Shown one piece after another: positions 63,316-64,000 of a DNA stretch of 64,000 nt. The notes under the pieces were generated by a model, which was given only the letters and a program-made list of their open reading frames with translations, did no database searches and was not told the DNA's origin. The position numbers and the translations under genes were made by a program. Source of the DNA: Alviniconcha marisindica. Lineage: Eukaryota; Mollusca; Gastropoda; Provannidae. The number at the start of each line of letters is the position of its first letter. The first letter of the stretch is position 1. Where the stretch lies: contig JABMCL010003926.1 of assembly GCA_018857735.1 (NCBI GenBank), positions 523,501-587,500 of the forward strand, written 5' to 3'.

Positions 63316-64000
63316 CCCCCCCCCCCCCCCCACTCCCACGACCCCCGTCCTCACACCTATAATCTGCCGTCCTCACACCTATAATCTGCCTTCCCCACAC
63401 CTATAATCTGCCGTCCCCACACCTATGATCTGCCTTTCCCACACCTATGATCTGTCACCCCCACATCTATGATCTGCCATCCACACCTATGATCTGCCTT
63501 CCCCACAATTACGATCTGCCATCCCCACACCTATGATACGTCACCCTCACACCTATGATACGTCACCCTCACACCTATGATCTGCCATCCCCACACATAC
63601 GATCTGCCATCCCCACACTTATGATCTGCCATCCCCACACCTATGATCTGCCATCCCCAACATATGATCTGCCATCCCCAACATATGATCTGCCATCCCC
63701 ACCTATGATCCGCCATCCCCACACCTATAATCTGTCACCCCCACACCTATGATCTGCCATCCACACACCTATGATCTGTCACCCACACCTATGATCTGCC
63801 ATCCCCCCCACCTATGATCTGTCATCCCCACCTATGATCTGCCATCCCCACACCTATGATCTGCCATCCCCCACACCTATGATCTGCCATCCCCACACCT
63901 ATAATCTGCCATCCCCCACCTATGATCTGCCATCCCCCACACCTATGATCTGCCATCCCCACACCTATGATCTGCCATCCCCACACCTATGATCTGTCAC
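63316..64000 (+). repeat. poly-C then ~22-bp tandem array to the window edge
   Basis: A C run (about 63316-63332) precedes about 30 units of cacacctatgatctgccatc plus cc. Variants are cttcc, tcaccc and ataat. The array continues beyond the window. Confidence 0.93.

Overview
The window looks like animal nuclear DNA, most likely from a mollusc or another lophotrochozoan. Short phase-consistent exons lie in kilobase introns, with many microsatellites, minisatellites, long poly-G/poly-C runs, a decayed non-LTR retrotransposon and tRNA-derived SINEs. The taxon is inferred from style, not shown by a marker. There are no operons, CRISPR arrays or bacterial signals.

The one well-supported gene runs on the + strand from the left edge to 34313. 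It is the 3' part of a LASP-type (LIM, nebulin-repeat and SH3) actin-binding adaptor. Nine coding exons can be read: 438-542, 1839-1943, 5522-5665, 15968-16145, 18215-18331, 26028-26207, 30603-30773, 32365-32390 and 34137-34313. Their phases agree at every junction. The lengths sum to 1203 nt, giving 400 residues plus a stop. They encode four nebulin repeats, a linker with two related SDYDP modules, a heptad-repeat (RRSYTD) exon, a Gln/Pro-rich segment, a 26-nt microexon and an SH3 domain. The LIM domain lies left of the window. A possible very long 3' UTR ends near a good AATAAA at 46260.

At the right edge, 62006-62128 on the minus strand is probably the last coding exon of a multi-pass membrane protein resembling the NRF-6/acyltransferase-3 family. 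The two genes would converge. The bias of homopolymer and microsatellite strands changes at about 48.5-49.4 kb, where such a boundary would be expected.

By rough hand count about 30% of the window is tandem repeat. The most unusual signal is that two introns, directly upstream of nebulin exons 1839-1943 and 15968-16145, are filled with tandem arrays whose unit contains the exon's own 3' splice site plus its first ~24 coding bases. The real exon is the last, intact member of a ladder of decoy acceptors. Other notable items are arrays carrying regularly spaced TGAGTCA (AP-1-like), TGACGTCA (CRE-like), CAGCTG and GC-box motifs, a dense cluster of TTGTCGCGACAA-like dyads, and a perfect 38-bp-arm palindrome at 41550-41627.
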